The notes beneath the pieces are model-generated. The model was not told where the DNA came from. It did no database searches and was given only the letters and a program-made list of their open reading frames with translations. The position numbers were made by a program, and so were the translations under genes. DNA of 64,000 nt from Magnetococcales bacterium (GTDB lineage Bacteria > Pseudomonadota > Magnetococcia > Magnetococcales > Magnetaquicoccaceae): positions 1-64,000 of the forward strand of contig JADGBT010000009.1 in NCBI GenBank assembly GCA_015231375.1, in the 5' to 3' direction. Positions 9,063 to 17,529 of this stretch are shown one piece after another; positions within the stretch are counted from its first letter, which is position 1; each line of letters opens with the position of its first letter.

Positions 9063-10994
9063 ATGGATGAACCGATGCATGCTTTGGTCGTGGACGACAA
9101 CCCGATGGAACGGGCGTTGTTGTCCGGACTGCTCAAGAAACTCACCCGCTGGACCATTGTCCCCGTTGCCTGCGCCACCGGAGAAGAGGCGCTCAAGCAG
9201 GTGGAGCGGATGGATCCGCAGGTGGCCTTTGTGGATTATCGTCTGGATCACGAATCGGGCATCGATCTGATCCGGAATCTGCGTGCCATGGGGAGTCGGG
9301 CGGGATTCATTCTGTTCACCGGCACCGAAGGGGACGAGGCGCTGGTGGAGGCGGTGCGGGTGGGGGCCGACGACTATCTGCGCAAAAGCGAACTGAGCGT
9401 GGAAAGTCTCAACCGGACCATCCATCATGTGCTGGAAAAGAGCCGTACCGCCTGCAATCTGGAGGCGGCCCTGGCCGAACTCCAAAAGGCCAAGGCCCAA
9501 CTGGAAAAACGGGTCGAAACCGATGCCGCCGTCTTGAGCGAGGCCCGGGAACGTCTGGATGCCATCGCCTCGGCGGCCCTCGATCCGATTCTGATTCTGG
9601 ACGCCCAGATGCGGGTCACCTTCTGGAACCCGGCGGCCACACGCGTGTTTGGCCACCCCCCGGAAGACATTCTGGGCCGTCCGGTGCTGGACCTGCTCCC
9701 CCCCTCGGAGTTCGCCACCCGTCTGAAGAACACCTTCAAGAGTTTCAGCCGCACGGGCAAGGGCACCATGATCGGCCGGGTGGTCGAATTCATGGTCAAG
9801 CATAAAAACGGCAAGAGTTTTCCGGTCGAAGCCTCCTCGTCCGCCATCCAGATCCGCAACGCCTGGCATGTGGTGGTGATCCTGCGCGATGTCACCCGGC
9901 ATCGCAAGGACAAGGCGGCTTTGCTGCGGGCGCGGGACGCGGCCCAGCGGGCCACCAACCTGAAAGATCAATTCGTCTCCCTGGTGGCCCATGATCTGCG
10001 AGGACCGTTCACCTCGATTCTGGGTTTTCTGGAACTGCTGGACAACGATCCCAAGAATCCCTTGAGCAAGAAACAAAAAGGTTATCTGGCCTGGATCACC
10101 GAAAGCAGCGCCAAGATGCTGGCCTTGATCGACGAGATTCTGGACATCAGCCGCCTGAAAACCGGCAAGATTGTCCCGGAGCCGCGTTTCTTCAACGCCC
10201 GTTTCGCCGGAGACAAGGCCCTGGAGTCGATTCGGCCCCTGGCCGAGCAGAAAGGCATCGAGCTGCTCAACACCCTGCCCGAAGCCTTCCGGCTGCACGC
10301 GGATCCGGCGTTGTTCGGCGAGGTGCTGCACAATCTGCTCACCAACGCCGTGAAATTTTGCAGCAAGGGGGATCGGATCACCCTGTTGCGTCCTCCCGGC
10401 AAGCCCTCCACCCTGGCGGTGCTGGACACAGGCGTGGGCATCCGTCAGAAACGGTTGCCGAAGCTGTTCAAGCTGGAAGAGAAAACCTCCACCGTGGGCA
10501 CCTCCGGCGAACACGGCACCGGCTACGGATTGCCGTTCAGCCGGGATCTGCTGCGCGCCCATCACGGCGATCTGACGGTGGAATCCAAGGAGGGCATCGG
10601 CAGCATCTTCTACGCCCAACTGCCGGAAGTGGTCCCCATGGCCCTGATCGTGGACGACGACGCGGAGTTTCGTCAGTTGCTGCTGGCCTTCTTGCACAAC
10701 GATGGCGTTTCGACCCTGGAGTCCACCAATGGCTTGCAGGCGTTGGAGGTGCTCAAGAGTCGCGCCTGTCATCTGATCATCTGCGACGTGCAGATGCCCG
10801 GCATGGATGGATTCACCTTTCTGGCCAAGGTGCGGGCCGATCCCAAGACCCGTCTGATTCCGGTGATTCTCGTGACCGGTGACGATACCATCGAAACCCG
10901 TGAGACCGCTTTTCGCATCGGAGCCAACGACTTCATCAACAAGCCGTTCACGCCCACGGAGTTCATTCCCCGCGTGCGCCGTTTCGTGGGATGA
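9063..10994 (+). CDS. Soluble hybrid histidine kinase (REC-PAS-HisKA-HATPase-REC)
   Basis: 643 residues, no membrane segment. N-terminal receiver 6-125 ('VVDDN', 'FVDYRLD', 'LRKS'), coiled coil ~130-165, PAS ~168-285 ending in 'ILRDVTRHRK', HisKA with 'LVAHDLRGPF' (His ~309), HATPase with 'LLTNAVKF', 'DTGVGI' and 'GTGYGLPFS', and a C-terminal receiver ~525-640 ('IVDDD', 'ICDVQMPGMDG', 'NKPFTP'). The N-terminal receiver has Lys in a 'LRKS' context. The flanking receivers suggest that the kinase is itself controlled by phosphorylation and can act in a relay. Its stop overlaps the rsmA start as ATGA, so rRNA dimethylation and this kinase share a transcript; no functional link is known. Confidence 0.88.
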   Translation: MDEPMHALVVDDNPMERALLSGLLKKLTRWTIVPVACATGEEALKQVERMDPQVAFVDYRLDHESGIDLIRNLRAMGSRAGFILFTGTEGDEALVEAVRVGADDYLRKSELSVESLNRTIHHVLEKSRTACNLEAALAELQKAKAQLEKRVETDAAVLSEARERLDAIASAALDPILILDAQMRVTFWNPAATRVFGHPPEDILGRPVLDLLPPSEFATRLKNTFKSFSRTGKGTMIGRVVEFMVKHKNGKSFPVEASSSAIQIRNAWHVVVILRDVTRHRKDKAALLRARDAAQRATNLKDQFVSLVAHDLRGPFTSILGFLELLDNDPKNPLSKKQKGYLAWITESSAKMLALIDEILDISRLKTGKIVPEPRFFNARFAGDKALESIRPLAEQKGIELLNTLPEAFRLHADPALFGEVLHNLLTNAVKFCSKGDRITLLRPPGKPSTLAVLDTGVGIRQKRLPKLFKLEEKTSTVGTSGEHGTGYGLPFSRDLLRAHHGDLTVESKEGIGSIFYAQLPEVVPMALIVDDDAEFRQLLLAFLHNDGVSTLESTNGLQALEVLKSRACHLIICDVQMPGMDGFTFLAKVRADPKTRLIPVILVTGDDTIETRETAFRIGANDFINKPFTPTEFIPRVRRFVG

Positions 10995-11884
10995 CGACCA
11001 CCTCGGCCGGTCATGGGATGGGGGTTCCGGTGGCCAAGAAACGGCTTGGACAACACTTCCTCGCCGATTCCGAGGTGGCGCGGGAGATTGTCCGGGCCTC
11101 CGGGGTGGGGCCGGGGGATCGGGTGGTGGAGATCGGTCCCGGACCGGGCGCCTTGACCGGTTGGCTGCTGCGGGCTGCGGGTCGGGTGTGGGCCATCGAG
11201 CTGGATGCGGAGTTGTTGCCGGTTCTGCTGCACCGCACCGCCGGTCTGGGGGCGCTGCATGTGGAGCGGACCGACGCCTTGCGGGTCGATTATGGGGCGT
11301 TGGCGCAAACCCTGGGCGGGGAGCTGCGCATCGTGGCCAACCTGCCCTACAACATCAGCACCCCTTTATTGATGCGTTTCATCGAGCAACGCGCGGCCAT
11401 CGTCCAGATGACCCTGATGGTGCAAACCGAGGTGGCGGAACGGCTCTACGCCCGTCCGGGCACCAAGGCGTATGGGGCCTTGTCGGTGCCGTGCGGATTG
11501 TGGATGGAGATCGAACCGGTGCTGCATGTGCCTCCCGGCGCGTTTCGTCCCCCGCCCAAGGTCAACTCCACCGTGGTGCGACTGACCCGGCGGGCCGCCC
11601 CCCTGGCCCAGGTGGATGACCCCGAAATCTTCTCCCGGGTGGTGCGGGCCGCGTTCGGACAGCGCCGCAAAGTGTTGGCGAATGCCCTGCGGGTGATGGG
11701 GGATCCGGCCCGTCAGTGGCTGGAACGGGCGGAAATCGATCCGGAACGCCGGGGCGAGACCCTCTCGATTCCGGAGTTCGCCCGACTGGCCAATGTGATT
11801 CACGCCTCCGGGGAGAGCGGCTCCCCGGAGGCCTCCCCGGATCCCTCCCCGACCATCATGAACGCCGACCCGATGCAGGGATGA
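10991..11884 (+). CDS. rsmA: 16S rRNA (adenine1518-N6/adenine1519-N6)-dimethyltransferase
   Basis: 297 residues. It dimethylates two adjacent adenosines in the 3' hairpin of 16S rRNA using SAM, late in 30S assembly. Near the N-terminus 'KKRLGQHFLAD' is the family signature, followed by the SAM-binding 'VEIGPGPGALT' and the catalytic 'NLPYNIS' motif; the C-terminal helical domain begins near 'FRPPPKVNSTVV'. The first ~15 residues before 'KKRLGQ' are longer than usual, and an internal start is possible. ATG at 10991 overlaps the upstream stop. The C-terminal ~20 residues are Ser/Pro/Asp rich and look like an extension. Confidence 0.96.
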   Translation: MTTTSAGHGMGVPVAKKRLGQHFLADSEVAREIVRASGVGPGDRVVEIGPGPGALTGWLLRAAGRVWAIELDAELLPVLLHRTAGLGALHVERTDALRVDYGALAQTLGGELRIVANLPYNISTPLLMRFIEQRAAIVQMTLMVQTEVAERLYARPGTKAYGALSVPCGLWMEIEPVLHVPPGAFRPPPKVNSTVVRLTRRAAPLAQVDDPEIFSRVVRAAFGQRRKVLANALRVMGDPARQWLERAEIDPERRGETLSIPEFARLANVIHASGESGSPEASPDPSPTIMNADPMQG

Positions 11885-11896
11885 GCCTTCCCCGGA

Positions 11897-14800
11897 TCAC
11901 TCCCCGACCATCATGAACGCCGACCAGATGTAGGGGTGTTTCCACTCGCTGGACTCCAGCAGATCCAGTTGCGATTCCCGCAAGGCCCGATGGGCGCTCA
12001 TGCCCTCTCCGAGACGGGCGTAGAGATTGGTCATGAGCGCCTGAGTGCCCGCATCGCTCACCTCCCACAACGAGGCGATCACCGATTTGGCTCCGGCCTC
12101 CTGGAAGGCCCGGCGCAATCCGTAGACTCCTTCGCCTTCGTGCGTCTCCCCGAGTCCGGTTTCGCAGGCCGATAGCACCGCCACGCGTGTGCCGGTCAGA
12201 TCCATGCCCAGCACCTCCAGGGCGGTGAGCACGCCGTCGTTGTTCGTGTCCAGCTCCCCTAGAAAGCGGGCGTTGGCGTTGATGCCGGCAAAGGCCAGTC
12301 CGGCCCGCAACAACGGATTGTCTCCGGGCGGGGGAAGCTTCAACTCGCCACCACGGGCCAGTTTCAGGAGGCGCTTTTTCAGGTTGTCGTCCGGTTTGAG
12401 GAAAAAGCCGTGGGTGGCGATGTGCAGAATCTCCGGTGGCGCCATCATCGACTGCAAGGCCGACTCCTGGGCATCGTGTTTCATCAGCACGGTATTGCCT
12501 TTCTTGCGGCCTGCGGCCTGACTGGAGATCAGCCGTCCCTCTTTTTCCGCGCCGGGCAGCGGATCGAAATGCAGTCCCCGCATGCCTGATGAAAAGGCCC
12601 GCAACCCCTGCTTGAGTTCGGAGGAGCGTCTGCCCTGGAGGGATTCCGACTCTTTTTCCTGTTCCTTGAGCTTTTTGGCCTGGTCTCCTCCCACCGTGTC
12701 GGAGTTGTAATCCGGACCGGCCAGGATCAGATAGTGGCCTTTGGCCTCGGGAATGCCGGAAGGGACCAGATCCCGGCTCGACGACAGCAGATGCAGATCC
12801 GTATCCCGGGCCAGATAGTCGTTCTCCGGATCCACCAGCGCCTGAAACGGCAGAATGTTGAGCATGCCGTCCGGCACCACGTAGACCTGTTCCCGCATGC
12901 CGATGCGCTGTTTGATGGGAGCCCAGATCCGGTCATAGGCGACGCGGCCCATTTTTTTGAGACTCTCTTCGTCGGCCTCTTCGTCCTGGATGATGGCCCG
13001 ATAGTCGGTGACGATTTTCTGCATGCCGTCCGGGTCCGGATAGACCACCCGATCAAAGATCGTCTTGTCCTTGTCCTTGATCACAATGGCCGCCTGCAAG
13101 CCGCTGCGCTCTTCGTCCTTGTAGGCCAGAAACTCCACCAGGGCCGCTTTTTCCGGCAGATGTTGGATCACGGTGTCGAGGGTGATGGGCGTGGTGGCGT
13201 GTTGCAGCCGTTTGCTGGCCCGTCCCAGCTCCAGTTGCAGCCGCTCCACGTCGTTTTCCAGATCGTGGATCACCTTCAGATGGGTATCGGCGCTCTCCGG
13301 GGTGGGACCGGAAAGCGTCAACGAGGCCAAGCGTTTGCGGGTCTCCGTCAACCGTTCGCTGATCGCCTTGAGCGCCGGATCGTTCCCCAGGCGGGCGATC
13401 TGCCGGATTTCCGAGGTGATCTTGAGCAGCAGCCCCTTGCGCCGCAAACCCACCTCGAAGGCTTCGCGCCCTCCGCTGGCCGGATCCATCTCCCCCAGCC
13501 GGGTCAGATAGGTGTGAAGCTCCGGGGCGTGCAGTCGGATGTATCCCTCCCGGGCGTTGTCTCCGGTGGACCAGAGCATGCGATCCAGAAAATCCGAACG
13601 ACGGGTGAACAGCTCCTTGCGTACCTTGAACGCCTCCGGGTTCCGGGTCTTTTCCAGGATCGAGGCCAGGGTCTCCAGCACCTCGAAGGCGTAGGGATGC
13701 AACGGTCCGACCGCCGCTTCGGCCTTGGCGCGGGCCTGGCGGGCCAGCTCTTCCGCCTCTTTGTGGCGGCCCATGTCCCGCAGCAGCAGACTCAAGTCGT
13801 TCATGGAGCGGATCACGTCCGGATGACGCTCTCCGAGGGTTTTTCGGCGTCCTTCCAGGGCCTGTGTGAAGAGTTTCTCCGCTTCTTGATGCTGTCCCAG
13901 GTGATGGGTGACCCGGGCCAGATTGTTGACGGCCTTCAGGGTGCGGGGATGGCGTTCTCCCAAAGTGGCGCTCCAGCTTTCCATGGCCTGACGGAACAGC
14001 GGAGCGGCCTTGGCAGGCTCGCGTTGCAGCAGATGCAGATAGGCCAGATTGTTGATCACCGCCATCGTGTCCACATGCCGCTCCCCGAGCCGTTTGCGAT
14101 AGGAGTCGATGGCGTTTTGATACAGGGGTTCGGCCTTGTCGAAGTTGCCTTGGCTTTCGTGCAGCAAGGCGAGATTGTTCATGGTGGTCAGGGTGATGGG
14201 GCGTTCGGGCCCGAATTGTTTGTGCGCCAGCTCAAGCGCCTGTCGCAACACCGGTTCCGCGTCGTCGTAGAGTCCCGCCTGTTCCAGCAGTTGACCCAGA
14301 TTGTTGCGGGTGGTGATGGTGACCGGATGGGCCTCCCCCAGGGTCTTGGTGAGGGCTTCCAGGGTGCTTTTGAGCAGGGTTTCCGCAGCGGCCAGATCTC
14401 CTCTTTTTTCGAGGATGGTGGCCAGCTCCACACGCAGGGCCAGGGTCGATGGGTGCTCCTCTCCGTGTGCGGCGGCGAGTTCCTTCAGGAGTTTGCGGGT
14501 CTGGTTTTCCGCCTCCTGGAAATCATTCTGGTCCGTCAGCAGATGGATCCGGGCGGTGGTGGCTTCGACGGTCAGCGGATCCTGGGTGCCGGCGGGCAGC
14601 CGCGCCAGTACCGGCTTGAGAAGCGCTTCGGCCTGTTTGAGCGCGCCCAGACGACGGTTGGCCTCGGCGGCCCCGATGCGGGTGGCCAGGGGGGTGGGAT
14701 CTTCTTTCGGCAGGATGGCTTCCAGAATGGCCAGGCTCTGTTCATACCCATCCCGGGCCATGGGGAAAGCCTCGCGGGCCATGTTCATGGCCGCGAACCG

Positions 14801-15907
14801 CTCCAGACAGCGGGCGGTTTCCGGGTGATGATAGCCATGCACCCCGGCGGACCGTGGACACACCGCCCGCAGGATCGTTTCCGCCTCGTCGTGGGCGCCT
14901 TGTTCCTGGAGCAGTCGGGCCAGGGCCAGATCGTTGTCCATGGCCAGGGGGTGTTCGGCCCCGATTTTGGCGGCCCAGCCGACGCGGGCGGCCTGATACA
15001 GATCACGGGCGGCTTTGGGGTTGTGCTGGAGTTCCAGGAGTTCGGCCAGGGCCTTGCCGGTGGTGAGGCTTTCCGGATGGTTGGATCCCAGGGCATTCTG
15101 GGCGTGGGTCTGCGCCAGTTTGAGCAGCGGTTCGGCCTCGGCGATTTTGCCCATCAGGGTCAGATAGGTGCCCAGCTCCCGTTCACTCATGAAAGTGGCG
15201 GCGTGTTGCGCTCCCAGATTCTCCCGCGCCAGATCCGCCGCCTGTTTTCCCAGCCGGATGGCCGTGTCCAGATCCCCCTTTTCGGCGGCGGCCATGGCCT
15301 CTTCCCGGGTCTTGGACCACACCCCCGCCACCCCGGCCTTGTTGGCCGGAATGGCTCCGGCCTGATTCAAGGTTTCGTCCACCCAGGCGGGCATGGTGTT
15401 GACCAGTCGGCTGATCTCTCCATTGTACATGGCCGCGTCCTTGGCGTCGCCTCCCTTGGCCGCCAGGGTGGCGGCCTTGCGGAAGTATTCCAGGGCTTTG
15501 GCGGTCTCTCCCGCCTGGAGGCTGGCCGTGGCCGCGTTGTGCAGCCAGTCCTTGTGGCCCGGATCCCGTTCGTGGGCCTTGGCAAAGCGGGTCATGGCCT
15601 GCTGGAAATCTTTGGCCTGCATGGCCTTTTTGCCCGTTTCCGCCTCTTTGGCCGCTGTGGGATCGTTTTTGGCCGCTGGAGGGGAGGGGGGTGGCGTCAG
15701 CAGAGGCGCGTTGTCGGTGGTTTTTTCAGCGTCTGCCGGTTTGACGACCGTTCCGACCCGTGGTTTTTCGTCCGGAGCGCCGGATGCGGCCAGCGCGGTC
15801 ATTGGCCAGGAGGATCCCAGCAGCAGACCGAGCGCGATCACGGGCAACAGCTTCATCCTCCGTGATGAAGGGTGGACACGGAAACGGCGGGGGCGGGAAA
15901 GAGGCAT
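11897..15907 (-). CDS. Exported TPR (kinesin-light-chain type) CHAT-domain protein, putative cysteine protease
   Basis: 1336 residues from the ATG at 15907, preceded by GGAGAG. A signal peptide follows ('LLPVIALGLLLG', cleavage near 'ALAAS'). Residues ~75-870 are TPRs, many of the ~42-residue kinesin-light-chain form ('LGERHPDVIRSMNDLSLLL'). A coiled-coil link leads to a C-terminal CHAT domain (~960-1336) with the caspase-like dyad: His in 'ILHIATHGFF' and Cys in 'VLSACETGLGE'. Just before the Cys strand sits an EF-hand-like loop, DTNNDGVLTALE, at 12215-12250. CHAT proteins are caspase-like peptidases often used in defence or programmed processing; the signal peptide implies a periplasmic or outer role here. 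Convergent with rsmA, 12 bases apart. Partner and substrate unknown. Confidence 0.85.
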   Translation of the reverse strand: MPLSRPRRFRVHPSSRRMKLLPVIALGLLLGSSWPMTALAASGAPDEKPRVGTVVKPADAEKTTDNAPLLTPPPSPPAAKNDPTAAKEAETGKKAMQAKDFQQAMTRFAKAHERDPGHKDWLHNAATASLQAGETAKALEYFRKAATLAAKGGDAKDAAMYNGEISRLVNTMPAWVDETLNQAGAIPANKAGVAGVWSKTREEAMAAAEKGDLDTAIRLGKQAADLARENLGAQHAATFMSERELGTYLTLMGKIAEAEPLLKLAQTHAQNALGSNHPESLTTGKALAELLELQHNPKAARDLYQAARVGWAAKIGAEHPLAMDNDLALARLLQEQGAHDEAETILRAVCPRSAGVHGYHHPETARCLERFAAMNMAREAFPMARDGYEQSLAILEAILPKEDPTPLATRIGAAEANRRLGALKQAEALLKPVLARLPAGTQDPLTVEATTARIHLLTDQNDFQEAENQTRKLLKELAAAHGEEHPSTLALRVELATILEKRGDLAAAETLLKSTLEALTKTLGEAHPVTITTRNNLGQLLEQAGLYDDAEPVLRQALELAHKQFGPERPITLTTMNNLALLHESQGNFDKAEPLYQNAIDSYRKRLGERHVDTMAVINNLAYLHLLQREPAKAAPLFRQAMESWSATLGERHPRTLKAVNNLARVTHHLGQHQEAEKLFTQALEGRRKTLGERHPDVIRSMNDLSLLLRDMGRHKEAEELARQARAKAEAAVGPLHPYAFEVLETLASILEKTRNPEAFKVRKELFTRRSDFLDRMLWSTGDNAREGYIRLHAPELHTYLTRLGEMDPASGGREAFEVGLRRKGLLLKITSEIRQIARLGNDPALKAISERLTETRKRLASLTLSGPTPESADTHLKVIHDLENDVERLQLELGRASKRLQHATTPITLDTVIQHLPEKAALVEFLAYKDEERSGLQAAIVIKDKDKTIFDRVVYPDPDGMQKIVTDYRAIIQDEEADEESLKKMGRVAYDRIWAPIKQRIGMREQVYVVPDGMLNILPFQALVDPENDYLARDTDLHLLSSSRDLVPSGIPEAKGHYLILAGPDYNSDTVGGDQAKKLKEQEKESESLQGRRSSELKQGLRAFSSGMRGLHFDPLPGAEKEGRLISSQAAGRKKGNTVLMKHDAQESALQSMMAPPEILHIATHGFFLKPDDNLKKRLLKLARGGELKLPPPGDNPLLRAGLAFAGINANARFLGELDTNNDGVLTALEVLGMDLTGTRVAVLSACETGLGETHEGEGVYGLRRAFQEAGAKSVIASLWEVSDAGTQALMTNLYARLGEGMSAHRALRESQLDLLESSEWKHPYIWSAFMMVGE

Positions 15908-16132
15908 GGGACTCTCCACGGGATGGGTTTTCAGGGGGCCATGAATGGGTATGCTAACCGATTTTGTGGCGGGTTTCATGGCAATTCCGGCCAGGGGGGT
16001 GTTTTTTGGTGGGGGTGGGGCGGGTTTTTGCGAGCGAGGACAAAACGATTGGTCAGCAAGGGTGCGGGAGTTGCCGCAAAACCTGATTGCCGCCCCGCAC
16101 CGTGATGGGGATGCGGGGCGGGGAGCGGGGAG

Positions 16133-16330
16133 TTATCCCTTCTTCACATACCAGACCGCAAAAGTCTCCATGGCCCCGCGCAGGGTTTTGAACGCTTCGC
16201 TGTCGGGCAGGTCCTGTTTCTTGGCGGAATCGAGGTTGAAATCGGTGGTCAGATCCTCGGCGAAGCGGAGGATGGTCTCCCGGATCAATTCCTGGGAGTC
16301 GTTGAGGATTTCATCGACGCGGCATGTCAT
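16133..16330 (-). CDS. Small hypothetical protein, 65 aa
   Basis: The ATG at 16330 has AAAGGA 7 bases upstream, which I prefer to the longer frame starting at 16390. The protein is acidic and helical in pattern ('VDEILNDSQELIRETILRFAEDLTTDF'-like start, truncated here) with no Cys and no membrane segment. It ends in 'VWYVKKG'. I recognise no family. It lies between the CHAT gene and yejB on the same strand, in the place where yejE would be expected. Confidence 0.55.
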   Translation of the reverse strand: MTCRVDEILNDSQELIRETILRFAEDLTTDFNLDSAKKQDLPDSEAFKTLRGAMETFAVWYVKKG

Positions 16331-16469
16331 GGGTGGTTCCTTTGTGTGACGCAAGTGGCGGGTAAGCGGTCCGGATACGGCTTGTTTCAAGAATCACTGT
16401 AGCATCACTGTAGCGTCACACCGGTGGTGAACGCCAGAAGATTTTTGAGTCCGGGGGTTTGGTGCTTTT

Positions 16470-17528
16470 TTAGTGGGCCCCTTCAAAGGTGATGCGGGGA
16501 TCGGCGACCACATAGGTCAGATCGGTGATCAGCTTGGTGATCAGTCCCAGCAGCGTGTAGAAATACAAGGTGGCCAGCACCACCGGATAGTCCCGGTTGA
16601 TGACCGATTCGTACCCCAGCAACCCCAGGCCGTCAAGGCTGAAGATGGTTTCGATGAGCAGACTGCCACTGAAAAACGCGGCCACGAACGAGCCGGGAAA
16701 ACCGGTGACCAGGGGAATCAGCGCGTTGCGGAACACGTGACGGTAGAGCACGGCCCGTTCGGTGATGCCCTTGGCCCGGGCCGTGAGGACGTATTGTTTG
16801 GAAATTTCTTCCAGAAAGCTGTTTTTGGTGAGCATGGTCATCACCGCGAAGGATCCCACCACCGAGGCGAAGACCGGCAACACCATGTGCCACAGATAGT
16901 CGATGATGCGCGCGGGCCAGGAGAGGGATTCCCAGTGGTCCGAGACCAGCCCGCGAATCGGAAACAGATCCCAGAAGCTGCCTCCGCCGAACAGCACGAT
17001 CAGCAGCACTCCCAGCACGAATCCGGGAATGGAGTATCCGGCCAGGATCAGCATCGAGGTGGCGGCGTCGAAGCGGTCGCCGTGGCGCACCGCCTTGCGG
17101 ATTCCCAGGGGGATGCTCACCAGATAGGTGAGCAGAAAGGTCCACATGCCCAACGAGATGGAGACCGGCAGCTTGTCGATCACCAACGCGGTCACGGAGC
17201 GGTGATGATAGTAGGAGTCTCCGAAGTCGAAACGCAGATAGTTGCCGATCATGAGCAAAAAGCGTTCGTGGGCCGGACGGTCGAAGCCGTAGAGTTTGCT
17301 CAACGCCGCGATCTGATCCGGGCTCAACCCCTTGGCGCCGCGATACACGCCACCGCCAGCGGGGGTGGCGACCTCTCCGTGTCCGCCGGAGGCGCCGGCC
17401 TCCATGCGGGCGATCATCTGTTCCACCGGTCCGCCGGGCACGAACTGGATCACCACGAAGGTGACGGCCATGATCCCCAGCAGGGTGGGAATCATCAACA
17501 GCAGACGGCGCAGGATATAGGCGCCCAT
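16470..17528 (-). CDS. yejB: Peptide ABC transporter permease, YejB type
   Basis: 352 residues, inner membrane, about six helices starting 'RRLLLMIPTLLGIMAVTF'. The long periplasmic loop after TM1, the 'GDSYYHHRSV' segment and the EAA-loop region 'ARAKGITERAVLYRHVFRNA' match YejB/DppB permeases; the loop insert here contains a Gly-rich stretch. It begins one base after the yejA stop. In YejABEF systems YejB pairs with YejE for uptake of microcin C-like or other oligopeptides. Neither yejE nor the ATPase yejF is in this window. Confidence 0.9.
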   Translation of the reverse strand: MGAYILRRLLLMIPTLLGIMAVTFVVIQFVPGGPVEQMIARMEAGASGGHGEVATPAGGGVYRGAKGLSPDQIAALSKLYGFDRPAHERFLLMIGNYLRFDFGDSYYHHRSVTALVIDKLPVSISLGMWTFLLTYLVSIPLGIRKAVRHGDRFDAATSMLILAGYSIPGFVLGVLLIVLFGGGSFWDLFPIRGLVSDHWESLSWPARIIDYLWHMVLPVFASVVGSFAVMTMLTKNSFLEEISKQYVLTARAKGITERAVLYRHVFRNALIPLVTGFPGSFVAAFFSGSLLIETIFSLDGLGLLGYESVINRDYPVVLATLYFYTLLGLITKLITDLTYVVADPRITFEGAH

Positions 17529-17529
17529 G

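Noticed and set aside
12734-15865. 1043-codon open frame on the plus strand, antisense to the CHAT gene
   Set aside because: High-GC coding DNA creates long antisense frames. The translation is Gly/Gln/Phe-rich with no domain, while the minus frame has TPRs, a CHAT domain and a signal peptide.
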